Of a stretch of DNA of 64,000 nt, positions 16,907-25,447 are shown piece by piece (the first letter of the stretch is position 1; the number at the start of each line of letters is the position of its first letter). A model generated the notes under the pieces. It saw only the letters and a program-made list of their open reading frames with translations, was not told where the DNA came from and made no database searches. Source of the stretch: Heyndrickxia acidicola (GTDB lineage Bacteria; Bacillota; Bacilli; Bacillales; Bacillaceae_C); NCBI RefSeq assembly GCF_001636425.1, contig NZ_KV440953.1, positions 3,840,001 to 3,904,000 of the forward strand, in the 5' to 3' direction. Made by a program: the position numbers and the translations under genes.

Positions 16907-17359
16907 TCAATATTTTCTCTTGTTTCCCTTTTTGACAAATTCCCAATCTATTTCTATATTTTTTCTTACTCTTTGAAGATATTTAAAAATGGTTTCTATT
17001 TCACTTTCGGAAAATCCATTTAATGCGACCATGTTGGAATACTCATTTTCTCTAATTATAAAAGGATATATCATCTTCCCTTTATCTGTTGGAAAGAGTT
17101 TTTTTATTTTTTTGTTATGTACATCATCTTTCTTTTCAATAAAACCATTCATCTCAAGTTTTTTTATAGCACGAGCTGCCGTTGTTCGGTCTACTTTTAT
17201 CATCTCAGCTACTTTATCTTGAATGATTCCTGGATTTTCACATATTCGCACAAGGTACAAATACTGACCTTTCGTAAGGTCATATTCTTTAAATTCTATG
17301 TTGCTGATAGAATCTAATGCCCTCGCAATCATTCCAATTTCACGTAGAATTTCCTTCAT
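16907..17359 (-). CDS. MarR-family transcriptional regulator of the paiAB operon
   Basis: The 150-residue winged-helix protein has a recognition segment (QDKVAEMIKVDRTTAARAIKKLEMNG) and wing (IEKKDDVHNKKIKKLFPTDKG), with dimerisation helices at both ends. The ATG at 17359 has AAGGAG six bases upstream; the frame stays open upstream for 77 more codons, but these are AT-rich and without signals. Two matching 12-bp palindromes upstream look like its own operators. The gene heads the paiAB operon, which suggests that a small ligand, perhaps a polyamine, relieves repression. That last point is inference. Confidence 0.88.
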   Translation of the reverse strand: MKEILREIGMIARALDSISNIEFKEYDLTKGQYLYLVRICENPGIIQDKVAEMIKVDRTTAARAIKKLEMNGFIEKKDDVHNKKIKKLFPTDKGKMIYPFIIRENEYSNMVALNGFSESEIETIFKYLQRVRKNIEIDWEFVKKGNKRKY

Positions 17360-17385
17360 AATAAACTCCTTATGGCATAATTTTA

Positions 17386-17444
17386 TTGTAAATACAACAA
17401 AAAAGGTGTACCTTAAATGTAATCTAATTTTGTTGCATTTGCAA
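17386..17444 (-). promoter_or_regulatory. Pair of MarR-type palindromic operators
   Basis: TTGTA-AA-TACAA (17386-17397) and TTGCA-TT-TGCAA (17433-17444) are both perfect palindromes. Their centres are 47 bp apart, and they lie 27-85 bases upstream of the MarR gene start codon. Both fit the TTGNA-N2-TNCAA form usual for MarR regulators. Confidence 0.65.
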
Positions 17445-17539
17445 TAAAAAATAATAAATGCACTAAAGTACAAAATAACACGTTTAGATTCAATTTCCTT
17501 TTTGTTTATGTATAAACTTGATCCCAAAATTAATGGGAA

Positions 17540-17965
17540 CAAGCACTTGCAGCAAAAATCAATCAGCTGGAAGAGTTTAAACGCATGCATTCCTTGTCTA
17601 TGTTAAAACCAAAATTAGAACTGATCCCAAAGTTGACTGAAGAGAAAGGTACGAGACTCCTGCGGGAAAAGCAGGCATAGGAAGACCCCGCAGGAGCATG
17701 CTACGAGGAGGCTTCCGGCCGGCCGTGGAAAGCGAGTGCCTGCAGCGTAAGGCAACCAGCAGGAAGGATCGTGTCGAAGCCCAATGTCAATGTGAAAGCC
17801 AAATTAGAGTAAATGGAAGCAGGTAACTGGAGCAAAATCAACCAGCAGGAAGGATAGAAGCGCAGTCATTGTCTATGTTAAATCTCAAATAGAAATGAAC
17901 CCAGAGTTGACTGAAGCGAGTGCCTGCAGCATAAGGCAACCAGCAGGAAAGATCAGAAGCACATC
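17540..17965 (+). repeat. Cluster of three R1 repeat units
   Basis: One nearly full copy (about 17625-17760, with ACGAGACTCCTGCGGG, GACCCCGCAGGAGCATGC and AAAGCGAGTGCCTGCAGCG) is flanked by a 5' partial unit (from 17540) and a 3' partial unit (to 17965). Each unit carries the spacer CAACCAGCAGGAAGGAT ... TTGTCTATGTTAAA. No gene is seen between the MarR promoter and the S-box. Confidence 0.75.
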
Positions 17966-18084
17966 TATTGTCTCCTGTTTTTCACAGAGAGAATAGTCAT
18001 TTTAAAATTTTTAGTAAAAAGTAATTGACTTTTTCTTATGAATCTACTAGAATTTTAAAAGTTAACTCATAAAAAACTTAATAA

Positions 18085-18190
18085 CTTATCCAGAGAGACT
18101 GAGGGACAGGCCCGATGACGTCCAGCAACCATCATTTTATGAAAGGTGCTAATTCCTGCAGAATGGTTCTATTCTGAAAGATAAGGTTGA
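18085..18190 (+). promoter_or_regulatory. S-box (SAM-I) riboswitch
   Basis: The conserved core is plain: CTTATCCAGAGAGACTGAGG, GACAGGCCCGATGACGTCC, AGCAACC, GAAAGGTGCTAATTCC, TGAAAGATAAG. The P1 helix pairs CTTATC (18085-18090) with GATAAG (about 18180-18185). SAM binding is expected to favour the terminator that follows. The genes downstream are metNIQ, a standard S-box target. Confidence 0.95.
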
Positions 18191-18200
18191 TCGAACATAT

Positions 18201-18233
18201 AAACCTCTTTCGGAATGGAAAGTGGTTTTTTTT
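18201..18233 (+). terminator. Regulated terminator of the S-box
   Basis: AACCTCTTTC pairs with GAAAGTGGTT (one mismatch) and is followed by eight Ts. It is the expression platform of the SAM riboswitch. Confidence 0.85.
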
Positions 18234-18362
18234 ATGGCCATTCCTTGAAAATGGCCATACTAAGATCAAACATTATGCCGACAGAACAGAATCGGCTTAA
18301 AAGAAGGGCAGCAATCCGCTCGTCCATAATATTCGGGAAAAATGAGTAAAGGAGAGGAAAAA

Positions 18363-19403
18363 ATGCTGGTATTTGAAGATGTCCATAAATCATATGGCAA
18401 AGGCAAAGAAAAGAGAGTAGAAGCCTTGAAAGGCATTGATTTCATGGTGGAAAAGGGTGAAATCTTCGGCATTGTCGGATTCAGCGGTGCAGGAAAAAGT
18501 ACACTGATTCGCTGCGTTAACCTTTTAGAACGCCCTACTTCCGGCAAAGTGCTGATCAATGGCACAGATATGCTTTCATTATCTCAGAAAGAGCTGCGCC
18601 AGCAACGGAAGAAAATCGGCATGATTTTTCAGCAATATAACCTGCTGCAATCTAAGACGATTTTCCAAAATGTGGCCATGCCGCTCATTTTGGAAGGAAG
18701 GCCAAAACAAGAAATTGAGAAAAGAGTGAACGAGCTCTTGTCTTTTGTAGGACTTGAAGACCGGGCTGACCACTATCCAGCGCAACTTTCTGGCGGCCAA
18801 AAGCAACGGGTGGGCATAGCGCGGGCCCTGGCAACAGATCCTGATATCCTCCTTTGTGATGAAGCAACCTCCGCACTGGACCCGAATACTACGAATGCGG
18901 TTCTCGAGCTGCTGCGAAAGGTAAGGGATAAACTCGGCGTCACCATCTTGATGATTACGCACGAAATGAACGTGATCCGTGATATCTGCGATAAGGTCGC
19001 TGTCATCGAAAATGGAATGATCGCTGAGCAAGGACCGGTTATTGAGGTGTTTACAGAACCGGTAACCGATATTGCGAAGAGCTTTGTTCGGACGGTTTTA
19101 AATGATTCCATTCCGCCTTCCGTTCAAAAATTAATCGATGAAAGCAGTCAGGCCAATCCGCACGGGGTATACCGGATTATTTTCAAAGGTGCTTCTACAA
19201 GTACCCCGCTGCTTTCTGATACAGCCAAGCGCTTCTCGATTGATGTAAATGTGCTGCACGGAATGGTGACAGAGCTTCAGGGCATTCCATTTGGGAATCT
19301 GCTGGTGGAGCTGAAAGGCGACAAGGAAGAAATTGACCGTGCCGTAGCCTTTATTCAAGAAAAAGATGCGATTATTAAGGAGGTGTCCGAGGATGCCATT
19401 TGA
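18363..19403 (+). CDS. metN: Methionine ABC transporter ATP-binding protein MetN
   Basis: This is a 346-residue cytoplasmic ATPase that drives methionine import. Walker A is GFSGAGKST (residues 39-47), the signature is LSGGQKQR, Walker B is ILLCDEATSALD, and the H-loop is MITHEMN. A C-terminal NIL regulatory domain (about 260-346) senses methionine in this family. The ATG at 18363 is used because GGAGAGG sits 5-6 bases upstream; an ATG seven codons earlier would put this ribosome site inside the gene. It is first in metN-metI-metQ and lies behind an S-box. Confidence 0.95.
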   Translation: MLVFEDVHKSYGKGKEKRVEALKGIDFMVEKGEIFGIVGFSGAGKSTLIRCVNLLERPTSGKVLINGTDMLSLSQKELRQQRKKIGMIFQQYNLLQSKTIFQNVAMPLILEGRPKQEIEKRVNELLSFVGLEDRADHYPAQLSGGQKQRVGIARALATDPDILLCDEATSALDPNTTNAVLELLRKVRDKLGVTILMITHEMNVIRDICDKVAVIENGMIAEQGPVIEVFTEPVTDIAKSFVRTVLNDSIPPSVQKLIDESSQANPHGVYRIIFKGASTSTPLLSDTAKRFSIDVNVLHGMVTELQGIPFGNLLVELKGDKEEIDRAVAFIQEKDAIIKEVSEDAI

Positions 19404-20055
19404 TTGGTCCTGGTTCTGGCCTACATTTGCAGCGGCCATTGAACAAACGTTTTATATGGTGATTGTTACGTTAATCATCTCCGTTATTCTGGGAATTCCA
19501 TTGGGAGTCGTCCTTGTTGTCACACGAGAAAACGGGATACTGCAAAACAAGTTCATTTTTAACATTTTAAATGTCATTATAAATATCTTCCGTTCCGTTC
19601 CCTTTATTATTCTAGTTGTCGCCATCATACCGTTTACACGGCTTATAATAGGTACAACCATCGGGACAACCGCAGCCATTGTGCCGCTCGTTCTTTACAC
19701 ACTTTTTTATATTGCACGGCTTGTGGAAAATTCATTACTTGAAGTAGATTCAGGGACAATCGAACTCGCTCAGGCGATGGGTGCCACTCCATGGCAGATC
19801 ATCTGGCGTTTTCTTCTTCCGGAAGCAAGAAGCTCCATTGTACTGGCACTTACCATTGCCACCATTGGATTAATTGGGGCAACCGCAATGGCAGGGGCAG
19901 TTGGAGCCGGCGGTATCGGAGATCTTGCAATTACGTATGGCTATCAGCAATTTCAAACAGGAGTTATGGTCGTCACGGTTATTGCGCTCGTTGTCATAGT
20001 CCAGCTTGTTCAATCAATCGGAAACCTGATTGCGAAAAAGCTTAGAAGAAACTAA
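19393..20055 (+). CDS. metI: Methionine ABC transporter permease MetI
   Basis: The 220-residue membrane protein has five predicted helices. The EAA-type coupling loop is ELAQAMGATPWQIIWRFLLPEA (the motif spans about residues 125-146). GAGGIGDLAITYGYQQF is a MetI hallmark. It overlaps the end of metN by 11 bases. AAGGAGG lies 8 bases before the ATG, inside metN. Earlier in-frame starts are not supported. Confidence 0.95.
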   Translation: MPFDWSWFWPTFAAAIEQTFYMVIVTLIISVILGIPLGVVLVVTRENGILQNKFIFNILNVIINIFRSVPFIILVVAIIPFTRLIIGTTIGTTAAIVPLVLYTLFYIARLVENSLLEVDSGTIELAQAMGATPWQIIWRFLLPEARSSIVLALTIATIGLIGATAMAGAVGAGGIGDLAITYGYQQFQTGVMVVTVIALVVIVQLVQSIGNLIAKKLRRN

Positions 20056-20156
20056 AAAGCATTTTTAAAAATGAACATCTTTAAATAAGGTGAAAAAGGG
20101 AATCCTTTATTAGGATAACTTTTTAAATAAAATACCAACATGGAGGAATTACAAGA

Positions 20157-21008
20157 ATGAAGAAAATAGCGATTATTCTTTTCGGCTTGCTTCTTGTGCT
20201 GGCGGGCTGCGGTTCCAAAGGCGGCGGGAGTGCATCCGGCGGCAAAGGCAGCCAAACAGTAAAAGTGGGAACAACTACTTCCGAAGTTCCAACCTGGAAC
20301 CTTGTTAAGCAGCTTGCTGCGAAAAAAGGCATCAATGTTCAAATCGTCCGTTTTGATGACTATGTTCAGCCGAATCTTGCTCTAGACAGCGGTCAAATTG
20401 ACTTAAATGCATTCCAAACAGTTGTCTATTTCGATGACTTCAAGAAGCAGCACAACCTTAACTTATCTGCTATCGGTACCACTTCCATCTGGCCGATGGG
20501 AATCTATTCTAAAAAGATTAAGAATGTAAGCCAAATTAAAGATGGCGACCAAATCATCATTCCAAATGATTCTACAAACCTTGGAAGAGCCTTATTGCTA
20601 ATGCAAAAAGCAGGTCTTATCACAATGAAAAAAGGATTTACTGGTGCAGGCGGAGTGGACAACATTCAATCTAACCCTAAACACCTGAAAATCACTCCAG
20701 TAGATGCGGCACAAACAGCACGCGGACTGGATGATGCTACAGCTTCTATCATCAACTGTGACATGGCGATCAATGCGAATCTGAATCCGACTAAGGATCC
20801 AATCTTCCACGAAGATGCAAGCAATAAAGCATATGTAAACATTATCGCTGCGAAAACAAGCAGAAAGAACGATAAATCGTTCCAGGAAATTGTGAACATT
20901 TATCACTCTAAACAAGTAACTGACTTCATCAAAAAGCAATATAAGGGTGCAGCGATTCCAGTTGTAAAACCAATTTCATATTTAAGCGACTATAAGCAAG
21001 TTCAATAA
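20157..21008 (+). CDS. metQ: Methionine-binding lipoprotein MetQ
   Basis: The 283-residue NlpA-family lipoprotein has a lipobox at LAGC (lipid-bearing C18). The family blocks EVPTWNLVKQLAAKKG, LDSGQIDLNAFQT and IIPNDSTNLGRALLLM are present. It is anchored on the outer face of the membrane and delivers methionine to MetNI. It lies 101 bases after metI, a gap with a weak stem that may set the expression ratio. A terminator follows. Confidence 0.94.
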   Translation: MKKIAIILFGLLLVLAGCGSKGGGSASGGKGSQTVKVGTTTSEVPTWNLVKQLAAKKGINVQIVRFDDYVQPNLALDSGQIDLNAFQTVVYFDDFKKQHNLNLSAIGTTSIWPMGIYSKKIKNVSQIKDGDQIIIPNDSTNLGRALLLMQKAGLITMKKGFTGAGGVDNIQSNPKHLKITPVDAAQTARGLDDATASIINCDMAINANLNPTKDPIFHEDASNKAYVNIIAAKTSRKNDKSFQEIVNIYHSKQVTDFIKKQYKGAAIPVVKPISYLSDYKQVQ

Positions 21009-21020
21009 TAGCAAAGAATT

Positions 21021-21055
21021 AAATGGCCTGTTCTCGTAGCAGGCCATTTGTTGTA
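21021..21055 (+). terminator. Terminator of metNIQ
   Basis: AAATGGCCTG pairs perfectly with CAGGCCATTT around a 9-base loop, followed by GTTGT. It sits between metQ and soxA. Confidence 0.85.
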
Positions 21056-21076
21056 TCAGAGAACAGGGGGATGGAG

Positions 21077-22219
21077 ATGGAGAAGAATATGATCTATGAT
21101 GCGGCGATTATTGGGGCAGGAACAATGGGCATGGCAGCAGGTGCTTTTTTAGCGGGACAAAACAGGAAGACGCTGCTGCTTGATGCCTTTGATCCGCCGC
21201 ATCATCACGGGAGCCATCACGGGGGAACAAGGATGATCCGCCATGCCTATGGGGAAGGCAGGCAGTATGTGTCTTTGGTCAAGCGGGCACAGGAGCTTTG
21301 GGAAGCACTCGAAAAGAAGAGCGGATTGAAGATATTGGAGAAAACTGGTGTCCTGGGACTGGGGCCAAGGGATTCCGTTTTTCTGAAAGAAACTAGAATG
21401 GCGGCAGAAAAATATGGGCTGCCTCTCGAAATTCTCAGCTCTTCTGAAGTGATGAAAAGATGGCCGGGCATGACGATGCCAAAGGATTACATTGGATGCT
21501 TTGAAAAAGATTCCGGACTGGTTTATAGCGAGAATGCACTCAAGGCCTGGAAAGAAGAGGCTCTTGAAAAGGGAGCAAGTCTTGTCACGCATTCACCTGT
21601 CCAGAGGATAGATCCATTGGTAGATGGAATCATCAAGATTGTAGCAGAAGCCGGAGTGTTTTTTTCAAAAAAGGTGATTGTGACCGCTGGAGCTTGGGCA
21701 GCAAAGCTTATGCCCGAGCTGCAGCTCCCTATTCAGCCGGTACGCAAGGTGATGGGCTGGTTTGATGCCTCTGAAAACGAGTTTGGTGTTTCTCGCTTCC
21801 CATCGTTTTACGTAGAGGATAGGGATAAGATGTTTTACGGTTTTCCTACCTTAAATGGCGGAGGGCTGAAGCTGGGGAGAACGGATGGAGGGCAGCCCAT
21901 CGATCCGGATCAGCATGTGCAAAATTTTGGCGCCTATCCTGAGGATGAAGGGGAGCTTCGTGACTTTCTGAAGACGTATATGCCAGAAGCAAATGGAGGG
22001 TTGAAGGAAGGGAAAACCTGTTTGATGACACAGTCCGTTGATCACCACTTCATTATTGATTACCATCCTGAGCATGAAAATATCATTCTGGCATGCGGAT
22101 TTTCAGGGCATGGCTTCAAGTTTGGAAGCGTGATGGGCGAGGTGCTGGCTGAGCTGGCCATTCACGGCCGTACGGAATTTGATCTTTCTTTGTTTTCGAT
22201 CGACCGATTTAGAAAGTAG
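21077..22219 (+). CDS. FAD-dependent sarcosine/N-methyl amino acid oxidase (SoxA/SolA family)
   Basis: The ~380-residue protein matches B. subtilis SoxA closely. The Rossmann motif is DAAIIGAGTMGMAAGAF (about residues 6-22). The flavin-site block DPPHHHGSHHGGTRMIRHAYG follows, and the C-terminal part has CLMTQSVDHHFIIDYHPEH and CGFSGHGFKFGSVMGE. In this monomeric family the FAD is covalently attached to a Cys; the equivalent here would be C in KTCLMTQS (about residue 318). It oxidises sarcosine or N-methyl amino acids to formaldehyde, amine and H2O2. The start at 21077 has AGGGGG 6 bases upstream; ATGs at 21071 and 21089 are close alternatives. Confidence 0.9.
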   Translation: MEKNMIYDAAIIGAGTMGMAAGAFLAGQNRKTLLLDAFDPPHHHGSHHGGTRMIRHAYGEGRQYVSLVKRAQELWEALEKKSGLKILEKTGVLGLGPRDSVFLKETRMAAEKYGLPLEILSSSEVMKRWPGMTMPKDYIGCFEKDSGLVYSENALKAWKEEALEKGASLVTHSPVQRIDPLVDGIIKIVAEAGVFFSKKVIVTAGAWAAKLMPELQLPIQPVRKVMGWFDASENEFGVSRFPSFYVEDRDKMFYGFPTLNGGGLKLGRTDGGQPIDPDQHVQNFGAYPEDEGELRDFLKTYMPEANGGLKEGKTCLMTQSVDHHFIIDYHPEHENIILACGFSGHGFKFGSVMGEVLAELAIHGRTEFDLSLFSIDRFRK

Positions 22220-22389
22220 GGTCTTCTTTTATGGCAGGTGAAGACTACAGCATCCTTACGCTGATGAGCGAGGCGCTTGTTCATGAGTCGAAAGCGGAGC
22301 GTTTTATTGCTTGTTTATTACAGGATGATGGGTACCGGCCATTGGGGATGGGTAGCTACCTGGAGGCTGATGTTCCACATTTTAAGACT

Positions 22390-22546
22390 ATATCCACAAC
22401 CTCAATTGATATAAGTGAGAGCTCACTAAGGCTCTCATCCACATTATCCCGCCCTCCCTGTGGAAAAAACCTGGATTTTCAATTGAAAATCCAGGTTTTT
22501 TAAGTTACCCACAGCCCAAAATAATCCCGTCTATTTTTTATCCACA
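22390..22546 (+). other. Cluster of DnaA-box-like 9-mers
   Basis: Within 157 bp there is one perfect DnaA box, TTATCCACA (22538-22546), and four sequences one mismatch from TTATNCACA: ATATCCACA (22390-22398), TCATCCACA (22435-22443), TTTTCCACA on the minus strand (22459-22467) and TTACCCACA (22505-22513). The terminator of soxA lies inside the cluster. No replication gene is nearby. Confidence 0.5.
22464..22502 (+). terminator. Terminator downstream of soxA
   Basis: A stem of about 16 bp (AAAACCTGGATTTT with AAAATCCAGGTTTT) has a very short AT loop and ends in six Ts. It lies about 250 bases after soxA. The next gap to 23002 has another weak hairpin with a T run at about 22660-22700 and an R3 repeat, but no gene. 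Confidence 0.85.
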
Positions 22547-22827
22547 GCTTATTTTTATACTTTTTTTTGGAGACTTGAGGTACAGGTGATAGTTTATATG
22601 AGCGGTTACGAAGAAAGGGAGGGATAAAGGGGTGGGAGTGGACTTGAGCAAAACAGAGTAATGAGCACGATTTCCGCATGGGACAGGTGCTTTTTTTTAT
22701 GAGGGTGCTGGGTAGGGGCAACATTTTTCTTTTTTACTGTAACATTTCCCTTTAACTGAATTTAATTTGACCAGCTGCCGAGCTAAAACTCTGTTTTTTA
22801 GCCTGAGTGATTTAGTGCTTTAATCTG

Positions 22828-22862
22828 TTAAAGGGGTCTGACCCCTTTACCTTTAGTGGGCT
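22828..22862 (+). repeat. R3 repeat, single palindrome
   Basis: AAAGGGGTCTGACCCCTTTA is a palindrome with a one-base centre. It is followed by CCTTTAGTGG and a short stretch shared with the other R3 copies. Confidence 0.7.
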
Positions 22863-23002
22863 AAAGGATAAAGCTTCACGTTTAGGTTCTGCTTCATAAG
22901 CAGCTTTCTCTTCGAGCTGTGAATAGCTTTCTGCTTGATGTCGATACTGATAGGAACGAAAGCTTATTTTACCACATTTTTAATGAAGGGGAGGTTACGG
23001 CC

Positions 23003-23533
23003 GTGTATATGAAGACAAGATGTATGGTATGGCTGCTACTGGCAATTGGATGTATGTTTATAATCTATCATACTTCCGGGACATCCTATTCCCAGCAGGA
23101 CATTAAGCCCGCAATGGAAAAATACATTAGTCGAACTGCAGCCCAATTGCCATCCATTCACTTTAGCTATGATCATGAAAATGTTTCAACCGAGCAGCCA
23201 TCTGTATTTACTCATTTTATTCTTAGAAAAGCAGGACATGTAACGGAATACGCCATATTAACCTTCTTTATGATGATGTCCATCCGATTTTCAAACTATC
23301 CTTTCGTCTTAAGAATTTGCGCAAGCTGTACAGCGGCTTTTCTTTTCGCATGGGTGGATGAATGGCATCGTCTCATTGTACCGGATAGGCTGGGCAGCTT
23401 TCTTGATGTGTATACGTTTGATCTGGTCGGAATCGTACTTTGTGCTGTCTTTTATAGCATGCTGCATGTCGTGGTGCAAAAAAGGGACACTTCTCTCCCT
23501 GTTCAGAACGAAGAAGAGCCGGAGGGAATATAA
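23003..23533 (+). CDS. VanZ-like family membrane protein
   Basis: The ~176-residue membrane protein has a first helix at about residues 8-23 followed by IIYHTSGTSYSQQD. The VanZ core is FILRKAGHVTEYAILTFFM and then WVDEWHRLIVPDRLGSFLDV; the D-E-W-H...P-x-R-x-x-S-x-x-D pattern marks the family. The last helix is FDLVGIVLCAVFYSML. Members include the teicoplanin-resistance accessory VanZ, but most are uncharacterised. The GTG at 23003 has AAGGGGAGG 8 bases upstream; ATG 23009 is a close alternative. It has no operon partner. Confidence 0.85.
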   Translation: MYMKTRCMVWLLLAIGCMFIIYHTSGTSYSQQDIKPAMEKYISRTAAQLPSIHFSYDHENVSTEQPSVFTHFILRKAGHVTEYAILTFFMMMSIRFSNYPFVLRICASCTAAFLFAWVDEWHRLIVPDRLGSFLDVYTFDLVGIVLCAVFYSMLHVVVQKRDTSLPVQNEEEPEGI

Positions 23534-23677
23534 AACTTCCTATATTATAGAAGAAATCAGGTGATTTCTTTAGCGTAGACACTCTGTTGATAATGGAATA
23601 TAATGTAATAAAAGGGTTTTTGTAGTGGTTGTAAATTCATTTTCTATTAAATAAAGTATTTACCCAATGTAGTCTCT

Positions 23678-23824
23678 GTCTAGCTCCAGCGCCTATCGGC
23701 TAGCAGATTTCTAGGTCTCCTCCCTAAGATAAGTCAACATCAGCTCGTACCTCGCTGTGTTTTCTTTATCTCAGTCGGAGACTGCGGATTCCGTACGCCG
23801 ATGAACGAGGCACTAGCGCTTTTC
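23678..23824 (+). repeat. R2 intergenic repeat, copy 1
   Basis: It starts GTCTAGCTCCAGCGCCTATC and ends CCGTACGCCGATGAACGAGG followed by CACTAGCGCTTTT. The ends are inverted (GCGCCTATCGGC with GCCGATGAACGAGGC), so a long imperfect hairpin is possible. Conserved middle blocks are GATAAGTCAACATCAGCTCG and CTCGCTGTGTTT. Near-identical copies lie at 37950 and 56281. Confidence 0.8.
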
Positions 23825-23842
23825 TTAAAGGAGTGTAGCTCG

Positions 23843-24136
23843 ATGCGTTTATTTATATGCTTTTTAGCAGGGATGATGGTTGCTGCGTTGAATTTTGTTT
23901 TTGCAGGACTTCATCACTCAATGGAAAAGGTCAGTTTTTACTTACTAATAAGTTCTGTCGTCCTCATCGCCATTGCCATCCTCCTATCAGGATCAGCTGT
24001 CAATGGTGACCGGGCGAGAGCAAACGATGCTTTTGAGGATAGCGCTGAGCGCAGGAAACGCTTTAAATGGGTTTGGAATTTTCTTATCATGTCTGTGCCT
24101 TGTGTAATCAGTCTGGCAATCATTTATACTCTTTGA
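23843..24136 (+). CDS. DUF5316-like small membrane protein
   Basis: The 97-residue protein starts MRLFICFLAGMMVAALNF and has two more hydrophobic helices, with GSAVNGDRARAN between helices 2 and 3. This G-D-R-x-R-A-N element is what I recall of the DUF5316 family, whose function is unknown. AAAGGAG lies 9 bases before the ATG at 23843. The frame runs 14 codons further upstream only because the end of the R2 repeat happens to be open. Confidence 0.7.
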   Translation: MRLFICFLAGMMVAALNFVFAGLHHSMEKVSFYLLISSVVLIAIAILLSGSAVNGDRARANDAFEDSAERRKRFKWVWNFLIMSVPCVISLAIIYTL

Positions 24137-24169
24137 GCCAGGCCAGGCAATGCAAAAGGGGGAGGCAAA

Positions 24170-24520
24170 GTGGCATTAACCCTGCTTTGTACTGTATTTT
24201 ATTTATTTTGTCTTGTTGCTTTCTACATACTTGGATTTTTGTTATATAGAAAAAATAAAATTCACTTAAATAAGCCAAACTGGACGGTTTTTGCCGTCCT
24301 TTTTCTTCAAGTGTCTCTTTTTGTATTGTTCTGGGAAGGAGCTTTTGAAAAAGCGCCGGGACCTCTTATAGATATTGTATGGTGGTCGGTCGTGGGGATT
24401 GGTTTCATTGCAAGAATAAGAGATTTTAAGAATAATTTCATCTCAGCTATTCCTTGTATTCTATTAAGCTTATTTTTAGCCGGTTTTATGCTGCTTTTGC
24501 TTTACATTACTTCGATGTAA
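24170..24520 (+). CDS. Four-helix membrane protein, unknown
   Basis: The 116-residue protein starts with GTG, with GGGGGAGG upstream. Hydrophobic segments are at about residues 4-24, 39-55, 66-80 and 91-113. It has KNKIHLNKPNW as a cytoplasmic loop. It follows the DUF5316-like gene by 33 bases and may be co-transcribed. I do not recognise the family. Confidence 0.7.
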   Translation: MALTLLCTVFYLFCLVAFYILGFLLYRKNKIHLNKPNWTVFAVLFLQVSLFVLFWEGAFEKAPGPLIDIVWWSVVGIGFIARIRDFKNNFISAIPCILLSLFLAGFMLLLLYITSM

Positions 24521-24584
24521 GGACGTATATTAAGCTTGGTGCGGGTGTTACTCATCTAAAAGCTAATGATGAAAGGGGCAGAGG

Positions 24585-25259
24585 ATGAAGTGGAGTGTGT
24601 TGATTTTGGCTTTGTTGTTTTGTTTTGGGAATTGCTTTCAAGCGATTAATGCGGATGAATCTGTTCCTCCAGGAGCAGTGAAAGTGGCAAGGGAGCAATT
24701 CAAGCCGTTTGTTTTAGAGTTTATTAACAACGTGGACAGGGCAGATTTTCATTTTACAAAAAGCAAAGAAATTTCCTTCAGTCGTTTGTATCCGGTGTAT
24801 GGTTTTGTGGGGAAAAAGGGAAAATTGGTTACTCATAAGCCAAGCCAATGGATTTCTGTTGTGTATCAGGATGGAAAGCCTAAAAATGTTATTTCTCTCG
24901 CGGCGGAAAAGAAAACATATATAGTAGAAGGAATAGGGAGCTCCAATACCTTTCCTGCCACTTTATCCCGGTTAAAACTCACGCTGAATGATACGTTGAT
25001 TACTGAAGTTGGGGATTATTTTTTAGTCTCACACAATCAGGTGAAGTCGCTTGATGTTCCATCCAGACTGCTGCAGTACAAATCAATGGTATCTGTTCAG
25101 GAATTCAGTCGGTTACTGCATGAACGCTGGAAGAGGGCAAGCGAATCGGTAAAGGCTGAACCCCAGAAAAAGATTCCCCCAATTTATATAGTGGCAGTAA
25201 TGTCGCTGATAGGTATTCTAATAGTGGTGGGAAGAAAGCTGATGACCGGCAGGTGGTAA
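24585..25259 (+). CDS. Exported protein with C-terminal membrane anchor, unknown
   Basis: The 224-residue protein has a signal peptide (residues 1-23, ending in the NADE region), a ~165-residue extracytoplasmic domain without a recognised motif, and a C-terminal helix (about 198-215: PPIYIVAVMSLIGILIVVG) with a short basic tail (GRKLMTGRW). This gives a type I membrane topology. GAAAGGGGCAGAGG provides the ribosome site. It is the third in a row of membrane-associated genes of unknown role. Confidence 0.75.
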   Translation: MKWSVLILALLFCFGNCFQAINADESVPPGAVKVAREQFKPFVLEFINNVDRADFHFTKSKEISFSRLYPVYGFVGKKGKLVTHKPSQWISVVYQDGKPKNVISLAAEKKTYIVEGIGSSNTFPATLSRLKLTLNDTLITEVGDYFLVSHNQVKSLDVPSRLLQYKSMVSVQEFSRLLHERWKRASESVKAEPQKKIPPIYIVAVMSLIGILIVVGRKLMTGRW

Positions 25260-25307
25260 TCGGCTTTTTTACTTTGTTTGGGGTAGCCTCACAAACAAAA
25301 CCTTTCG

Positions 25308-25385
25308 TGCGTTAAAGTGTGAAAGGGGTCGGACCTCTTTTACGCTTTAACGCATAGAAGGGGTCTGACCCTTTTAGTGGAGTAA
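25308..25385 (+). repeat. R3 repeat, double copy
   Basis: Two GGGGTC-N-GACC(C/T) palindromes (around 25325 and 25365) are separated by TTTTACGCTTTAACGCAT. The same layout occurs at 34371 and 58991. Confidence 0.75.
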
Positions 25386-25447
25386 AGCCTAAAAAAAGTT
25401 TTTTTAGAGTCTTGCAATTTAGGAGATTGTCAGATAATATTGACATA

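Noticed and set aside
18241-18341. Hairpin around ATGGCCATTCC ... ATGGCCAT after the S-box terminator
   Set aside because: Small symmetric stem with no T run; not enough to call a second regulatory element.
22231-22503. 90-codon plus-strand frame after soxA
   Set aside because: It runs through the soxA terminator and ends in the stem (LDFQLKIQVF is the hairpin translated). The first 50 codons could be a gene remnant but match nothing I know.
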